From positions 10,447,826 through 10,511,825 of the forward strand of contig CM054159.1 in assembly GCA_028751875.1 (NCBI GenBank): 64,000 bases of DNA, in the 5' to 3' direction. The notes beneath the pieces are model-generated. The model searched no databases and was not told the DNA's origin. It saw only the letters and a list, made by a program, of their open reading frames with translations. This document shows, one piece after another, positions 12,073 to 22,403 of this stretch (position 1 is its first letter; every line of letters begins with the position of its first letter). Both the position numbers and the translations under genes were made by a program. The DNA is from Rapana venosa. Taxonomy: Eukaryota; Mollusca; Gastropoda; Neogastropoda; Muricidae.

Positions 12073-13004
12073 ATTGGAAAGGGGGATCTGAAAGAAAAAC
12101 CTGTGTGAATTATACGTGGTTCGAGCGTTGTGCGTAGGGTCAAATAAGAAAATAATATGTGTTTAAAATTTTTAAAAATCAGATACCACATGGCATATCA
12201 CATGGCTTATCACGTGGCATGTATCAGTAAGTCATGCAACCTTGCATACAAAGGCATGTTTCAGAGCTAAGAGAAGTTTGGTTGCAAGTTTTCCTCTTCT
12301 TTTTTTCTGTTTTATTCTTTTTGAGATCAGATTTTCAGTTTTCTATTGTGCAACTACGAATAGGTTGCAAGTTTTTCGAGATATTTTGGTTAGTTTGGAG
12401 ACTTTATTTCATGGGCACATGAAACAATACTTAACCACTTAACTCCCAACAGAACCAGTAGAGAACCGCCCTTTTTGCTACTTATAAAAACAACCACTTG
12501 CCATGACTATTCATGCCGATTATGCAAAGCAATACCACGGGGAGACTTTAGAACAAAACAAAAACCGGATACGGACGGAAGGAAAAGGACTTGCTTAGAC
12601 AACACAGCTGACTTTAATTTGAACTAGGGGCCTACTAGAACGGCTGTGTTACGCTGTATATTATATAAAATGCATTATTTTCCATCTTCCATCTCTGCTG
12701 GTTGTTAAGAAACTTGTGTGTGTGTGTGTGTGTGTGTTTGCTTGCTTGTTTTTAACATCAACATTAATAACGACAACATCGCCGACTTAAGCAACAGTTT
12801 AGAAAGAAGAACAAAAAAACATCATAAAAAGGAATAAAAAGAATTTGAAAAAGTAAAGCTATAAGACTGGACAATCCTAAAGTCATACAGGATACAGCAT
12901 GTACACAGACATTCGTCTGGTTTCATTGCGTGATCCTCTTCATTGTCAAACATTCCTACTTAGAAAAGACAACTTAAAAAAAAAATTGTCGTTGTTGTTA
13001 TTCC
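12073..13004. other. No gene seen
   Basis: AT-rich DNA. Small repeats CACATGGCATATCA, CACATGGCTTATCA and CACGTGGCATGTATCA occur at 12187-12227, and a short (TG)n at 12716-12738. Nothing else recognised. Confidence 0.5.
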
Positions 13005-13395
13005 GCTAGAGCTCCGAGGTTTACCAATGATAAGCTTTTATATATACACACGACTGTTTTTGCCCACCATTAATAGGACGGGACGGGATAGCTCAGTGGT
13101 CGGAGCACTCGCTTTTCCCCAGCCAAGTTATAAGCAGCGTTGAGGGTGGGTACCAGTTGGATGGGTGACCGTTTGCGCGCCTTGGCTTCAGTACAGTTCC
13201 CCCAGTTCACCCAGCTGTAAATGGGTACCTGCCCTCTTTAGGGTCAGGAAAGGTAAAAGCAGCGAGGGAGAGGAGATGGGCGCTGCCCTCAATATGCTGG
13301 CCCTAGAGAAGTGAGGTCTCTGACGCCTCGCTCCCCTACGACCTTATAGGTTATGGGACACCTTAATGTAGCCGCATTCCAACTTCCGGGATAAT
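13005..13395 (-). mobile_element. S4 tail, minus strand, split by S1 insertion
   Basis: Left part 13005-13075 carries CTAGAGCTCCGAGGTTTACC and TTTTTGCCCACCATTAA; right part 13363-13395 continues TTAATGTAGCCGCATTCC. An S1 element lies between. TTAAT is present on both sides of the insert and may be a short target duplication. Confidence 0.7.
13076..13362 (+). mobile_element. S1 tRNA/5S chimeric SINE, copy 1
   Basis: Head GGATAGCTCAGTGGTCGGAG resembles the 5' part of tRNA-Ala (A box). It is followed by a 5S rRNA-like segment: TAAGCAGCGTTGAGGGTGGG (5S box A/intermediate element) and AGTTGGATGGGTGACCG (5S box C). The body has CAGCTGTAAATGGGTACC and GAGGAGATGGGCGC. There is no B-box-like segment of tRNA type. 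The element is inserted in an S4 tail. Confidence 0.85.
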
Positions 13396-13716
13396 AACTA
13401 AACACGACACCAAAGTGCGTGCATATTTTTGGTTAATTTTGTTCTCCGAAGCACGATAACCGACTCTTTCGAAAGGTGGAGTGGGTTTTCACATAATTAT
13501 GCGCAAGATGTTCTGCGTGCGCTTGCATACAGGACCTCGGTTTATGGTTTCACTTGAAGGATTTTCGTGAGGAGAGGAATTGGTGCTGATGCTAACTCCA
13601 GGGGAAGAAATCCCCTCTACCGGGTGCTTCTTCGGTGGTGGTTCGAACCTGCGTTGTCAGATCACCAGATCACCAGCTCAACACTTTAACCACTAGGCTA
13701 CCCGCATCCCAACCCC
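13396..13716 (-). mobile_element. S3 SINE, minus strand
   Basis: On the plus strand it reads ACTCTTTCGAAAGG, GCGCAAGATGTTCTGCGTGC, ACCTCGGTTTATGG and ends with GGTTCGAACCTGCG and TTTAACCACTAGGCTACCCG, i.e. inverted B and A boxes. It directly follows the S4 tail fragment at 13363, the same order as at 28273-28597, so these may be one composite SINE. Confidence 0.8.
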
Positions 13717-13798
13717 CTACGTAGCAATTCGAAAGCCACCAAGGGCCTCATCATGGCCTCAAGTAAAACTTGTAAATTAGGTATGAGTTCTGTCAGCT

Positions 13799-13978
<180 letters not shown>

Positions 13979-14064
13979 AAACAGATACAGAAAGGTAAAA
14001 AAGACAGGCTAGCCGAAAGACAGACGTACAGACAGACGAACACTGACAGACAAGACATAGACAC

Positions 14065-14255
14065 CCAACATCAGTTTACAGTCTTATCCAAAAGGACTTG
14101 CAGCGAAGAGGACTACGCACTGACTGGCGTGTAAACTGCAGGAGAAAAATCCCACTTAATTTAATTTAAAACGGGCGTCTCTGATGATGGCTCAAACCCA
14201 GGCTATCAGACTGCGAGCGTAGCTCTCTAACCACCAGGCTTTCCCGTCCCCTGCT
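14065..14255 (-). mobile_element. S3 SINE 5' part, minus strand, diverged
   Basis: Ends with CTCAAACCCAGGCTATCAGA (inverted B box region), then GCTCTCTAACCACCAGGCTT and TCCCGTCCCC (inverted A box and start). Only the head and part of the body are recognisable; the middle is rearranged. Confidence 0.65.
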
Positions 14256-14367
14256 CATGGACTGAAACAGACACTGCAATAGGTTTTCATACGTTTTGTG
14301 TATTACGCCCACGTCGCTGATGTCACTCCACTTCAAACAACTTCTTAGATTTAACTTAAGCTAGCCT

Positions 14368-14755
14368 AGCGCATCGGTGGTCTAGAGGTAACGCGCCCGC
14401 CTAGAAAGCGGAAAGTCCGGGTCGGAAGTGTGTGGTGGTTTGATCCCCATTTGGGCGCGAAACTTTTCCCCTATCCGTTAGACTGTGAGTGGTGGTCTGG
14501 GTGCTAGTCTTTCGGATGGGACGATAAACCGAGGCCCCGTGTATTACACAAAATTATTTAGCGTACGTAAAAGAACCCACGGCAACAAGAGAGTTGTCCC
14601 TGGCAAATATCTGTAGAAAAAGGCATTCTGATAGGGAAACACACATAGTTGCAGAGAGGTGAAGAAAAACATAATGGGTGGTGCTGCTCTTGTGGTGATG
14701 CGCTCTTCCCTGGGAGAGCAGCCCGAATTTAACGCAGATAAATCTGTGTTTTATA
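14368..14755 (+). mobile_element. S2 SINE, plus strand
   Basis: Has GGTGGTCTAGAGGTAACGCG, AAAGTCCGGGTCGGAAG, CTAGTCTTTCGGATGGGAC, GTAAAAGAACCCACGGCAAC and GAGCAGCCCGAATTTAACGC in the order expected for the family. The B box is altered (GGGTCGGAA), so the copy is unlikely to be transcribed efficiently. Confidence 0.85.
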
Positions 14756-14801
14756 TATATACACAATATTGCACTCTTAGCACAAATCCCCTCCCCACCC
14801 C

Positions 14802-14802
<1 letters not shown>

Positions 14803-14844
<42 letters not shown>

Positions 14845-14935
14845 TGTAGTATTCCATATTCCATATGTAGTATTAGTGCTTATTCCATTATCCTCGATAT
14901 AAAAGAATAAATAAATAAATAAATAATAAATAGTA
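14803..14935. repeat. (AC)n and (AAAT)n
   Basis: (AC)n at 14803-14843, then an S3-like CCATTATCCTCGATATAAAAG fragment ending in an (AAAT)n tail at 14909-14933. The tail is identical in type to that at 25350-25372. Confidence 0.7.
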
Positions 14936-15287
14936 TACGATTTTTATTGTTCACTTGTTAGATCTTGTTTACAAATTAATGTGGTTATTTGAGGGTTATT
15001 TTTTTTAATATGTTTTACCTGTTGTACTTAAGCATTAATCAAGAGTTGCATGTTGTTGTGGGTTGTTGGTTGGTTTTTTTTGTATAGTAGGTGAATCATT
15101 TCATTTTCATTTACTCCCTCACCAGTAATCAAAATATGTGTGCCTCCTCCACCCCCACCCCACCTCCTCCACTTCCCTGTCTAATATCACAAAAATTTGT
15201 GAAGATACCTAAAATGAATCGACACACACTATGAGATGGAAACAGCTTGTAGGCTTTTTTTGAAAGAACAGAAGGGGAAAAAAATTG
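14936..15287. other. No recognisable feature
   Basis: T-rich DNA; nothing shared with other parts of the window. Confidence 0.4.
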
Positions 15288-15562
15288 TACCTTAACTAGA
15301 GATCCAAGGTTCACCAATGGTGTGATCCTCTGAAGTCGGAGTATGGCTGCCTATATGGCGAGGTACTTGAAAAAGAGTCATACACGCAAACTTCTCACCC
15401 GGTGTACTTCCTATATCCGGTATGATTCCCAGGTGGGATGAGTGAGTCAGAGTGCACGTTCTGGGTGACCCCCAGGGTGTAAAGCTGGGGAACGCACAAC
15501 AACAACAACCAATTGTGGAAAATTTGCATTAGACCCTATTCCCACTTTCGGAATGTTTAAAG
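15288..15562 (-). mobile_element. S4 tail, minus strand, interrupted by another S4-type SINE
   Basis: Left piece 15288-15322 has CTAGAGATCCAAGGTTCACC; right piece from 15509 continues GGAAAATTTGCAT. CCAATGGTG (15314-15322) and CCAATTGTG (15509-15517) flank the insert and look like a 9-bp target duplication with one mismatch. Confidence 0.6.
15323..15508 (+). mobile_element. S4-type SINE 3' part ending in (CAA)n
   Basis: The 186-bp insert carries GTCGGAGTATGGCTGCCTAT, GTCATACACGCAAA, GGTATGATTCCCAGG and ends AACAACAACAAC. The first segment looks like an A box and the GGTATGATTCC word like a B box, so it might be a tRNA-like pair, but from memory this segment is the 3' body of a common molluscan SINE, so the box reading is tentative. 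Flanked by a 9-bp near-perfect target duplication. Confidence 0.65.
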
Positions 15563-15574
15563 ACAATGACAATG

Positions 15575-15649
15575 ACAAATTCTTTTATTTCGAAGATAAT
15601 GAATAAGCACCATGTGCTTTCTACATCCAGTCCCCGCCCTTAGGGATAT

Positions 15650-15719
<70 letters not shown>

Positions 15720-16075
15720 GAGTGAGTGTGTGTGTGTGTGTGTATGTGTGTGGTGTGTGTGTGTGTTGGGGTGGAATTGAACCTAAGACTGTTCTATTTT
15801 TTTGTCCACCTGCCAGTGTGGGTGCGTTGTGGGTGTTTTTTTAAGGTGTTTTTGTTTGTTTGTTTGTGGGGTTGGGTTTTTTTTTTGGGGGGTGTTTGTC
15901 TATTTGTTTTGTTGTTGTTGTTTTTCAGGGGAGTGGAGTCAGTACTGATGTTAAAACTCCATGGAGGGGGGGGATTCCCTTTGACGGGGTGTCTCAGTGG
16001 TGATGGCTCAAACCCAGGCCTCGCCTGTCAGATCAGGAGTTCACTGCTCTAACCACTGGACTATCCCGCTCCCCT
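15575..16075 (-). mobile_element. S3 SINE, minus strand, expanded by a microsatellite
   Basis: The 3' end of S3 (TTTATTTCGAAGATAATGAA, TGTGCTTTCTACATCCAGTC) is at 15583-15640 and its head (CTCAAACCCAGG, CTCTAACCACTGGACTATCC) at about 15928-16075. The S3 middle is replaced by (GA)n/(GT)n and T/G-rich sequence. Confidence 0.7.
15651..15775. repeat. (GA)n-(GT)n microsatellite
   Basis: Lies inside the S3 SINE above. (GA)n about 70 bp, then (GT)n with a TATG interruption. Confidence 0.9.
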
Positions 16076-16202
16076 GTGGAAAATAATCACCATTATTTGC
16101 TCCTTTTTTTTTCCTGGTGATGGACCTCTGCAGTTTTAACCTACTCGTGTTAGAGACACTAACTAGTTCTAACTGTCTTTTTGACAGGGATATTTGTTAT
16201 AG

Positions 16203-19200
16203 TTGTCAGAGTCAGAGGTGCTCCTCTGCTACTGGTAACCTGTAGCCCAGTACTACCTGTCTCAGTGGGGAGATAACCCGACCCAAAAATCCCCAGCTAT
16301 GGGCAAATAGCAGCTTGGAGAGGAGATGGGCGCCGCCAAGCAATCCACGCCCACAGAAATACCTACATGGACAACACTGCAAGGAAAGACATGCCGGATC
16401 GGTTGAGGCCCGGAATACCAACAACCGCGCCTTCCATTGGAGCGTTCCAGGATGGAGGTGGAAAATATGCGACTGGGACGCAAACAACAGCGATCAAACT
16501 CCAGGCTGAAAGGACCATCATTGGTACATGGAACATCCGTACCTTGCACGCATGTGGGAAGCTCCAAGAGCTAACCCATGAACTTCGAAGATACGAATGG
16601 GACATACTTGGACTGGCCGAAGTCCGTTGGGTCGGATTCGGCGAAACAACTACAGAAGAAGATCACAAACTATGGTATAGTGGCGACGACTCCAAACACC
16701 AACACGGAGTAGGATTTCTTGTCAACAAGAAGAGGACTAACAGTGTCATCAGCTGTACCCCAATCTCAAGCAGACTGATCTCCATGCGTGTCGCAGCAAA
16801 ACCACACAACATGACCATCATACAAGTCTATGCACCAACATCAGACTACGATGATGAAGCAATCGAGTGTTTCTACGAAGATTTGGAGAGCGCCATCAAA
16901 TCAACTCCAAAGAAGGACTTTCTCGTGATCCAGGGCGACTGGAATGCCAAGATCGGACCTGACGCTTATGACCAATGGCCAGGGACAGTAGGCCGTTTTG
17001 GCGTGGACGAAACTAATGATAGAGGTCTCAGACTTTTGGAATTCGCAAGCAGCCACAATCTTACTGTCGCCAACACCTTATACCCCCACAAGACATCAAG
17101 AAGAACGACGTGGCACTCACCAAATGGAAAGACACATAACCAGATTGACTACATCTTGGCCCCCAAACGATTTAAGTCAAGCATCAACAAAGCCCAGACA
17201 AGAAGTTTCCCTGGCGCTGATATTGGCAGTGACCACGACATGGTACTCATGACCCTACAGATCAAGCTGAAGACCAAGAACCAGAAGAGAAATCCCCGTT
17301 TGCGGTTCAACATGGAAAAGCTGAAGGACCCCGAAGTCGCTGAAATCTTTAAAGCTGAGATAGGGGGCAGATTTGCAGCATTGAATTTCCTCCAAGATGA
17401 CATCAACAACTTCACTGAGACCTTCAGCAAGACCATTCAGGAGACAGCGCTGGAGATCCTTGGGAAAGAGAGGAAAAAGAACCAACCGTGGGTTACCAAC
17501 GATATCCTGGACCTGTGCGACCAACGTAGGGAGCTAAAGCCAGTGAAGAACAAAAACCCAGAAACGGCCGAAGAGTATAGAACAGTCAACAGGTCAATCA
17601 AGAAGAAGATGACTGAGGCCATGGAGAACTGGATGTCAGAACAATGCTCCAAGGTTGAGAAGGCAATGGCGAAAGGAGACAGCAAAGAGGCGTACCAGAC
17701 CATCAAGGTACTAACCAAGTCCCAGCAGCCAAAGACCTCCGTTATTGAAGACAAAGAGGGGTCAGTCCTTACAGAGAGCGCCACTATCATGAAGAGATGG
17801 ACAGAATATTGCAGAGACCTGTACAACTACAAGCTGAAGGCTGATCCGAACAAACTTCACGAGCAAGATCCCAGACCATCAGATCCTGAAAGCACACAGG
17901 TGCTGGAGGAAGAGGTAGAAGAAGCAGTAAGATCCCTGAAAGGAGGCAAGTCACCAGGGATTGACAACATCCCGGCTGAGCTCATCAAGAACGGAGGCCC
18001 AGAGATGATCAAGGCATTAACAATCATCTTCCAACGCATCTGGACCAGCAAAGAGTGGCCTGAACAGTGGACCCAATCCATCATAGTTCCACTTCCAAAG
18101 AAGGGAGACCTGAAGAAGTGCCAAAATTACAGAACAATCAGTCTGATAAGCCATCCAAGCAAAGTTATGCTACGCATTGCCTTGAACAGACTGAAACCAC
18201 AAGCAGAAGAAATCCTATCAGAAGAACAGGCAGGATTCAGACCAGGTCGAAGCACTGTCGAGCAGATCTTCAACATCAGAATGCTCATAGAGAAGCATCT
18301 CCAACATCAGCTACAGCTCTACAACAACTTCATTGACTTCAAGAAGGCCTTCGACCGAGTGTGGCAAGAAGCTCTGTGGCAAGTCATGAGAGACTATAGC
18401 TTCGACAAGGACCTGATTCAAGTCATCCAGGCGCTGTATGACAGCTCCCACAGTGCAGTCCTCATGGGTGGAGAAATCGGGGAGTTCTTCCGGACTTCAG
18501 TTGGAGTTCGACAAGGCTGCCCGCTATCCCCCGTTCTTTTCAACGTGTTCCTGGAGAACATCATGCAGGAGGCCCTCCTTGACTTCAAGACCACAATCAC
18601 AATAGGAGGAAGGCCAGTCTGCAATCTTCGATTCGCAGACGATATTGATCTCATGGGCCGCAGTGAAGAAGAACTCCAGGATCTCACCACCAGACTGGAA
18701 ACATCAGCCAATGCCCACGGTATGGAGATCAGCACGGAAAAGAGCAAGATCCTAGTGAACAGTACCACACCGACCACTCCCACCAGCATCAAGATGAGTG
18801 GTGAGACACTAGAGGAGGTGGAAACTTTCAAGTACCTTGGAGCAGTCATCACCAAAGAAGGTCACGAGCACACAAGAGGTGAAGATCAGACTTGCTGTGG
18901 CACTCTCCTCCATGACTAAGCTGGTGAAAGTGTGGAGAAACCACAACATCAGAACCCACACTAAGGTCAGACTCTACAAGGCACTCGTCACATCCATTGC
19001 CTTGTACAGCTGTGAAGCATGGACACTTACTGCTGATTTAGAACGTCGCATTCAAGCCTTTGAGATGAAGTGCCTCAGGCGGATCCTGAACATCACCTAC
19101 AGAGACCGCAAAAACAATGACTACGTCTGGCAGCAGATCGAGGCACTGGCTGGCAAACAAGAACCATTGCTAGATACAGTCAAACGGAGGAAACTGAAGT

Positions 19201-19443
19201 GGTTTGGCCACACAACAAGGCATAACAGCCTGTCAAAGACAGTCCTGCAGGGAATGGTGGAAGGAGCAAGGAGGCAGGGACGACCATGCAAAAGCTGGAT
19301 ATCCAACATCAAGGAGTGGACCGGCCTCACTGTGCCAAACCTCCTGAAAACAGCCCAGGACAGAACCATTTGGCGGTCCACTTGCAGCGTCCGTGCGGGT
19401 ACCCCAATGGTCGTCCCGACCAAGGGATGAGTGAGTGAGTGAG
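16203..19443 (+). mobile_element. RTE-like LINE, nearly full length, with target duplication
   Basis: A 3.24-kb element bounded by ATTTGTTATAG (16192-16202) and ATTTATTATAG (19444-19454), an 11-bp duplication with one mismatch. It begins near a small hairpin, CAGAGGTGCTCCTCTG, has a short 5' region, one long ORF with endonuclease and RT, and ends in (TGAG)n rather than poly(A). Short 3' UTR with simple-repeat tail and EEP-RT in one ORF fit the RTE group. Whether the 5' end is complete cannot be proved without other copies. Confidence 0.85.
16367..19430 (+). pseudogene. RTE-like endonuclease/reverse transcriptase ORF, one frameshift
   Basis: Open from ATG 16367 to a stop at 18919 (850 aa); the frame then resumes in another phase, overlapping from about 18862 to the stop at 19430. 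The apurinic-type endonuclease (EEP) is at about residues 50-300: TWNIRTLHACGKLQEL, GLAEVRW, GDWNAKIG, and IGSDHDM with the catalytic SDH. The RT is at about residues 510-840: GGKSPGIDNIPAELI, EEQAGFRPGRS, FIDFKKAFDRVW, GVRQGCPLSPVLF, and the catalytic FADD box LRFADDIDLM. The shifted part carries YSCEAWTL, MKCLRRIL, RRKLKWFGH and GRPCKSW, the usual C-terminus. A single-base length change near 18860 separates the parts, so the copy probably encodes no complete protein. Confidence 0.88.
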
Positions 19444-19454
19444 ATTTATTATAG

Positions 19455-20090
19455 CCACTTTTTCTTTGTTTCTTTTATCTCGAGGATGATGGAATAAGCA
19501 CTCGTGTGCTTTTCTTTTAACATCTAGTCCCATAGCTCAGTGGTCGGAGCACTCGCTTTCCCCCAGCCAAGTTAAGCAGCGTCGAGCGTGGTTACCAGTT
19601 GGATGGGTGACCGTTTGCGCGCCTTGGCTTCAGTACAGTTCCCTCAGTTCACCCAGCTGTAAATGGGTACCTGCCCTCTTTAGGGTCAGGGAAGGTAAAG
19701 CAGCCAGGGAGAGGAGATGGGCGCCGCCCTCAATATGCTGGCCCCTAGAGAAGTGAGGTCTCTGACGCCTCGCTCCCCTACGACCTTATAGGTTATGGGA
19801 CTCCTTTACCTCCTTTTCCTAGTCCCCGTGCGTGTATGTAGTTTTGTAAATTTTGTCATCCGTTCCCACCAGGCATACAATGGCCTACTCTTCCGAAAAG
19901 TGGAACGGGTTTTAACGTGTGCGCAAGGTGTTCTGCGTGCGTTTGCACACGGGACCTCGGTTTATAGTCTCATTCGAAGGACTTTTGGGGGGAAGTGGAG
20001 TCAGCACTGATGTTTACTCCAGAGGAAAAATCCTCTTGAACAAGATTCGAACCCGGGTCCGCAGATCAGAGCGCAATGCACATCACTCGA
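19455..20090 (-). mobile_element. S3 SINE, minus strand, split by S1
   Basis: Left part 19455-19531 has the S3 3' end (TGGAATAAGCACTCGTGTGC, CATCTAGTCCC); right part 19819-20090 continues with CCCCGTGCGTGTATG, CAATGGCCTACTC, GACCTCGGTTTATAGTC, AACTCCAGAG..AAATCCTC and GATTCGAACCCGGG. The head past the B box is eroded and runs into (CA)n. Confidence 0.85.
19532..19818 (+). mobile_element. S1 tRNA/5S chimeric SINE, copy 2
   Basis: A 287-bp insert flanked by CTAGTCCC at 19524-19531 and 19819-19826, a perfect 8-bp target duplication within the S3 host. It has ATAGCTCAGTGGTCGGAGC, the 5S-like AAGTTAAGCAGCGTCGAGCG and GTTGGATGGGTGACCG, and ends CTCCTTTACC. The first few bases of the tRNA-like head are missing compared with copies 1 and 4. 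Confidence 0.88.
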
Positions 20091-20092
20091 AC

Positions 20093-20337
20093 CTAACACG
20101 CACGTACACACACACATGCGCGCGCGCGCGCAAGCACACACACACACGCACGCACGCTTTATAGGGGGTGTGGGTGTGTGTGTGTGTGTGTGTGTGGGGG
20201 GGGGGAGTTATGGTCTGGGTGGGTGGGTGGTGTGTGTGTGTGTGTGTGTGTGTTGGTTGTGGTGTGTGTTTATGTATGTGTGTGTTTGTGTGCGTGCGCG
20301 CGTGCATGCGTGTTCGTGTGTGTGTGTGTGTGTTGGG
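20093..20337. repeat. Compound (CA)/(GC)/(TG)/G-rich microsatellite
   Basis: (CA)n with (GC)n, then (TG)n with a G10 run and GGGT repeats, then (TG)n with GCGCGC. Several overlapping open frames are artefacts. Confidence 0.9.
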
Positions 20338-20613
20338 TCAAGAGCCTTTTTGCCACCCCTCAGTCTAGCCTCTAGGATTTAGGAATGTCGGGCAGAGGAT
20401 GTTGAAGGCTTATGCTGCTTGCCAGTTTGGCAGGGTTAGTTAGCATAATGACGTAAAATCCTTCTGAAGTCCGATTAGTGGTGACGCCAGTGGTAATATC
20501 CACACTTTTTTCCATTCAGGAAAAATGCTGATCATTGGTCAGGTCAGTAAGAGTGTAAAGTTTATACATGTAGGTAAGCTTCTTGAGAGGACACAATTTC
20601 TTTTTCTTTTTTA
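20338..20613. other. No recognisable feature
   Basis: Single-copy-looking DNA between a microsatellite and a LINE relic. Confidence 0.4.
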
Positions 20614-20803
20614 TGGCCCATCAAGAAGAAGAGGAAGAAGGGAAGACCTAGCAAAACCTGGGCTACCTGTATTGCAGATGATCTTAGAGAAAGGGGCATA
20701 AATAAGGATGAAGCTCAAAACAGAAAGAGATGGAGAAGGCTCATCAATGTCAAACCTCCCCTGGAAGAAACATGACAAAAAAGGAAGAAGAAGAAGAGGA
20801 AAC
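20614..20803 (+). pseudogene. LINE RT C-terminal relic
   Basis: A 53-codon frame (20614-20772, stop TGA 20773-20775) reads KKKRKKGRPSKTW, DDLRERGINKDEAQNRKRW, RLINVKPP. The GRP-x-TW, LRERG and AQ-R-RW pattern is the usual extreme C-terminus of RTE-like elements, and the relic ends in a GAAGAAG-rich tail. Strong 5' truncation, only about 190 bp left. Confidence 0.7.
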
Positions 20804-20904
20804 TCAAAACGATATTGCCAACAACGTCATAACTAACCCAACTGTTGGTCCAAGCCAAAAGCTTTGTCAGTTTTAATATGATGTTAAACCAAGTTCCAAT
20901 TTCC

Positions 20905-21030
20905 ACTCTCCATCCCGTTCCCTTCGCTCATCTGCAGATACTCTGTGTTTTCAAACATCCAGATTCAAGTAAACCACTGTCGGCCGTCTCTCCAGCTCTT
21001 TCTCTATTAATTTTGTGGTCCATTAACCAG
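20905..21030 (+). pseudogene. Fragment of the same CR1/L2-like LINE as at position 1
   Basis: About 100 bp matching positions 640-740: CTCCATCCCGTTCCCTTCG, GCAGATACT, CAGATTCAA, AAACCACTGT and GGCCGTC recur in order. Both ends are truncated. Confidence 0.75.
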
Positions 21031-21085
21031 AAACGATCTAAATATCTCAGGATAACAAGATATTCTAAAGAGGTGAAAAAAGTAG

Positions 21086-21086
21086 C

Positions 21087-21117
<31 letters not shown>

Positions 21118-21122
21118 ACAGA
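21086..21122. repeat. C18 followed by (AC)n
   Basis: A run of 18 C (21086-21103) followed by (AC)n. Confidence 0.9.
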
Positions 21123-21149
21123 GCAACAGTAGACCCCAAGGTGCAAGTG

Positions 21150-21548
21150 TTTTAAGACGTTTTCCTGCCAACATGTAAACCGTGAGATTCTGGGTTCGAT
21201 TCTCAGCCTCTCCCTTTCTTCCCAGTTTGACCAAAAAATCGAACTGAATGTCAAAGTCCTTCAGATGAGACTATAAACCGAGGCCTCGTGTGCGAACGCA
21301 TGCAGAACATCTTGCCCACACGTTAAATCCTGTTCCGCTTTTCGAAAGAGTAGGCCATTGTGTGCCGGTAGGAACAGATGACAAAATTTACAAAACCGCA
21401 TACACACGGGGACTGGATGTAAAAAAAAAAGCACATGAGTGCTTATTCCATTATCCTCGATATTTTTTTTTAAAAAGAAGTCATCTGAGCGCTTTGACTT
21501 GTTGCTTTACAAGATTCAGCGCTATATAAATTCCAGACATTATTAAGA
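21150..21548 (+). mobile_element. S3 SINE with CR1/L2-like 3' tail
   Basis: Contains the B-box-like TGGGTTCGATTCTC near 21192, the S3 body (GTCCTTCAGATGAGACTATA, CCGAGGCCTCGTGTGCG, AACATCTTGC, AGAGTAGGCCATTGTGTGCC), ATGAGTGCTTATTCC and then GCGCTTTGACTTGTTGCTTT and GATTCAGCGCTATATAAATT, the same tail as the LINE at 1-1096. The final ATT repeats are short. Confidence 0.8.
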
Positions 21549-21564
21549 TGTTCCTGCTCTAACC

Positions 21565-22217
21565 AACAACAACAGCTACCCCAATCCTGCTGGAAGCTGC
21601 TGAAGCTGCAGTAAAACCCCTGAAGAAAGGGAAGTCAGCAGGAGTGGACAACACTCCATCAGAGCTGGTCCAGGCAGGAGGAGAGGCCATGACAGGCGTT
21701 GGCTCTCCTTGTTTCAAGCTTGTCGGTTTCTTTCACAAGCTGGTACACTTTCTTGCTTCTGCGGGTTTTTCTTCGATGCCTTTACATTGTTCTTCAGTCC
21801 CTGTCTCCTCATCTGCAATAAGATCTGGTGGTCAGGAGAGTGGCCAATGCCTTAGACACAGTCCCTGATTATCACTCTCCCGAACAAAGGCAGCACTCTT
21901 GGGGATCAGAGACTAGGTTGGCCCAGGATAGACAGGAGTGGAAGCGCTTTGTTGCTGCCCTACACACCGCTGGGTGTAATGGTTAATGATGATGGTGATG
22001 ATGAACAAAGGCAACTTAGAGTTCTACGAAAACTACCGTACCATCAGCCTGACCAGCCATCCACGTAAAGCCATGCTAAGAATCCTCCTGATCAGGCTGA
22101 AGCCACAAACCGAGGAGATCATCAAAGAAGAGCAGGTAGTTTTCAGAGCAAGACGGAGTAGCCTACAACAGAGCAAGTTTTGAACTTCAGAATACTCTGG
22201 GAGAAATGTTTGTCAAC
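21565..22217 (+). pseudogene. RTE-like RT relic, interrupted and broken
   Basis: Recognisable RT pieces in order: LKKGKSAGVDNTPSELVQ (about 21620-21680), ICNKIWWSGEWP (about 21810-21850), TQSLIITLPNKG (to about 21892), then NYRTISLTSHPRKAMLRI and KPQTEEIIKEEQ (22015-22140), FRARRSS. Two foreign segments lie between, and there are stops and frame changes. The order matches the RT fingers domain of the element at 16203, but with enough difference to be another family. Confidence 0.75.
21893..22002 (+). mobile_element. 110-bp LINE 3' end inserted in the RT relic
   Basis: Flanked by GAACAAAGGCA at 21882-21892 and 22003-22013, a perfect 11-bp target duplication. The insert reads RLAQDRQEWKRFVAALHTAG in one frame, a typical RTE-type C-terminus, then a GATGATGGTGATGATG tail. 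It is an extreme 5'-truncated copy. Confidence 0.8.
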
Positions 22218-22218
22218 G

Positions 22219-22234
22219 CCAACAAGATCTTTAC

Positions 22235-22281
<47 letters not shown>
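22219..22281. repeat. (TG)n microsatellite
   Basis: About 60 bp of (TG)n at the downstream edge of the RT relic. Confidence 0.95.
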
Positions 22282-22403
22282 TGGATGAGTGTGTCAGCTT
22301 TTTGTATTGTTTCACATTGTACTTTATTGTATACTACTTTCAGTCATAGCAGATTCTCTGCGTAAAACTCGGACTGAACGCGTTGCCTTAATGTGCATTA
22401 AAA

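Noticed and set aside
13115..13175. Functional 5S rRNA gene
   Set aside because: Only the internal promoter half of 5S is present, fused to a tRNA-like head, in several dispersed copies with target duplications; it is a SINE.
16367..18919. Host endonuclease gene (craniofacial development protein 2-like)
   Set aside because: This annotation is commonly given to RTE ORFs; the RT domain, target duplication and simple-repeat tail show it is a retrotransposon.
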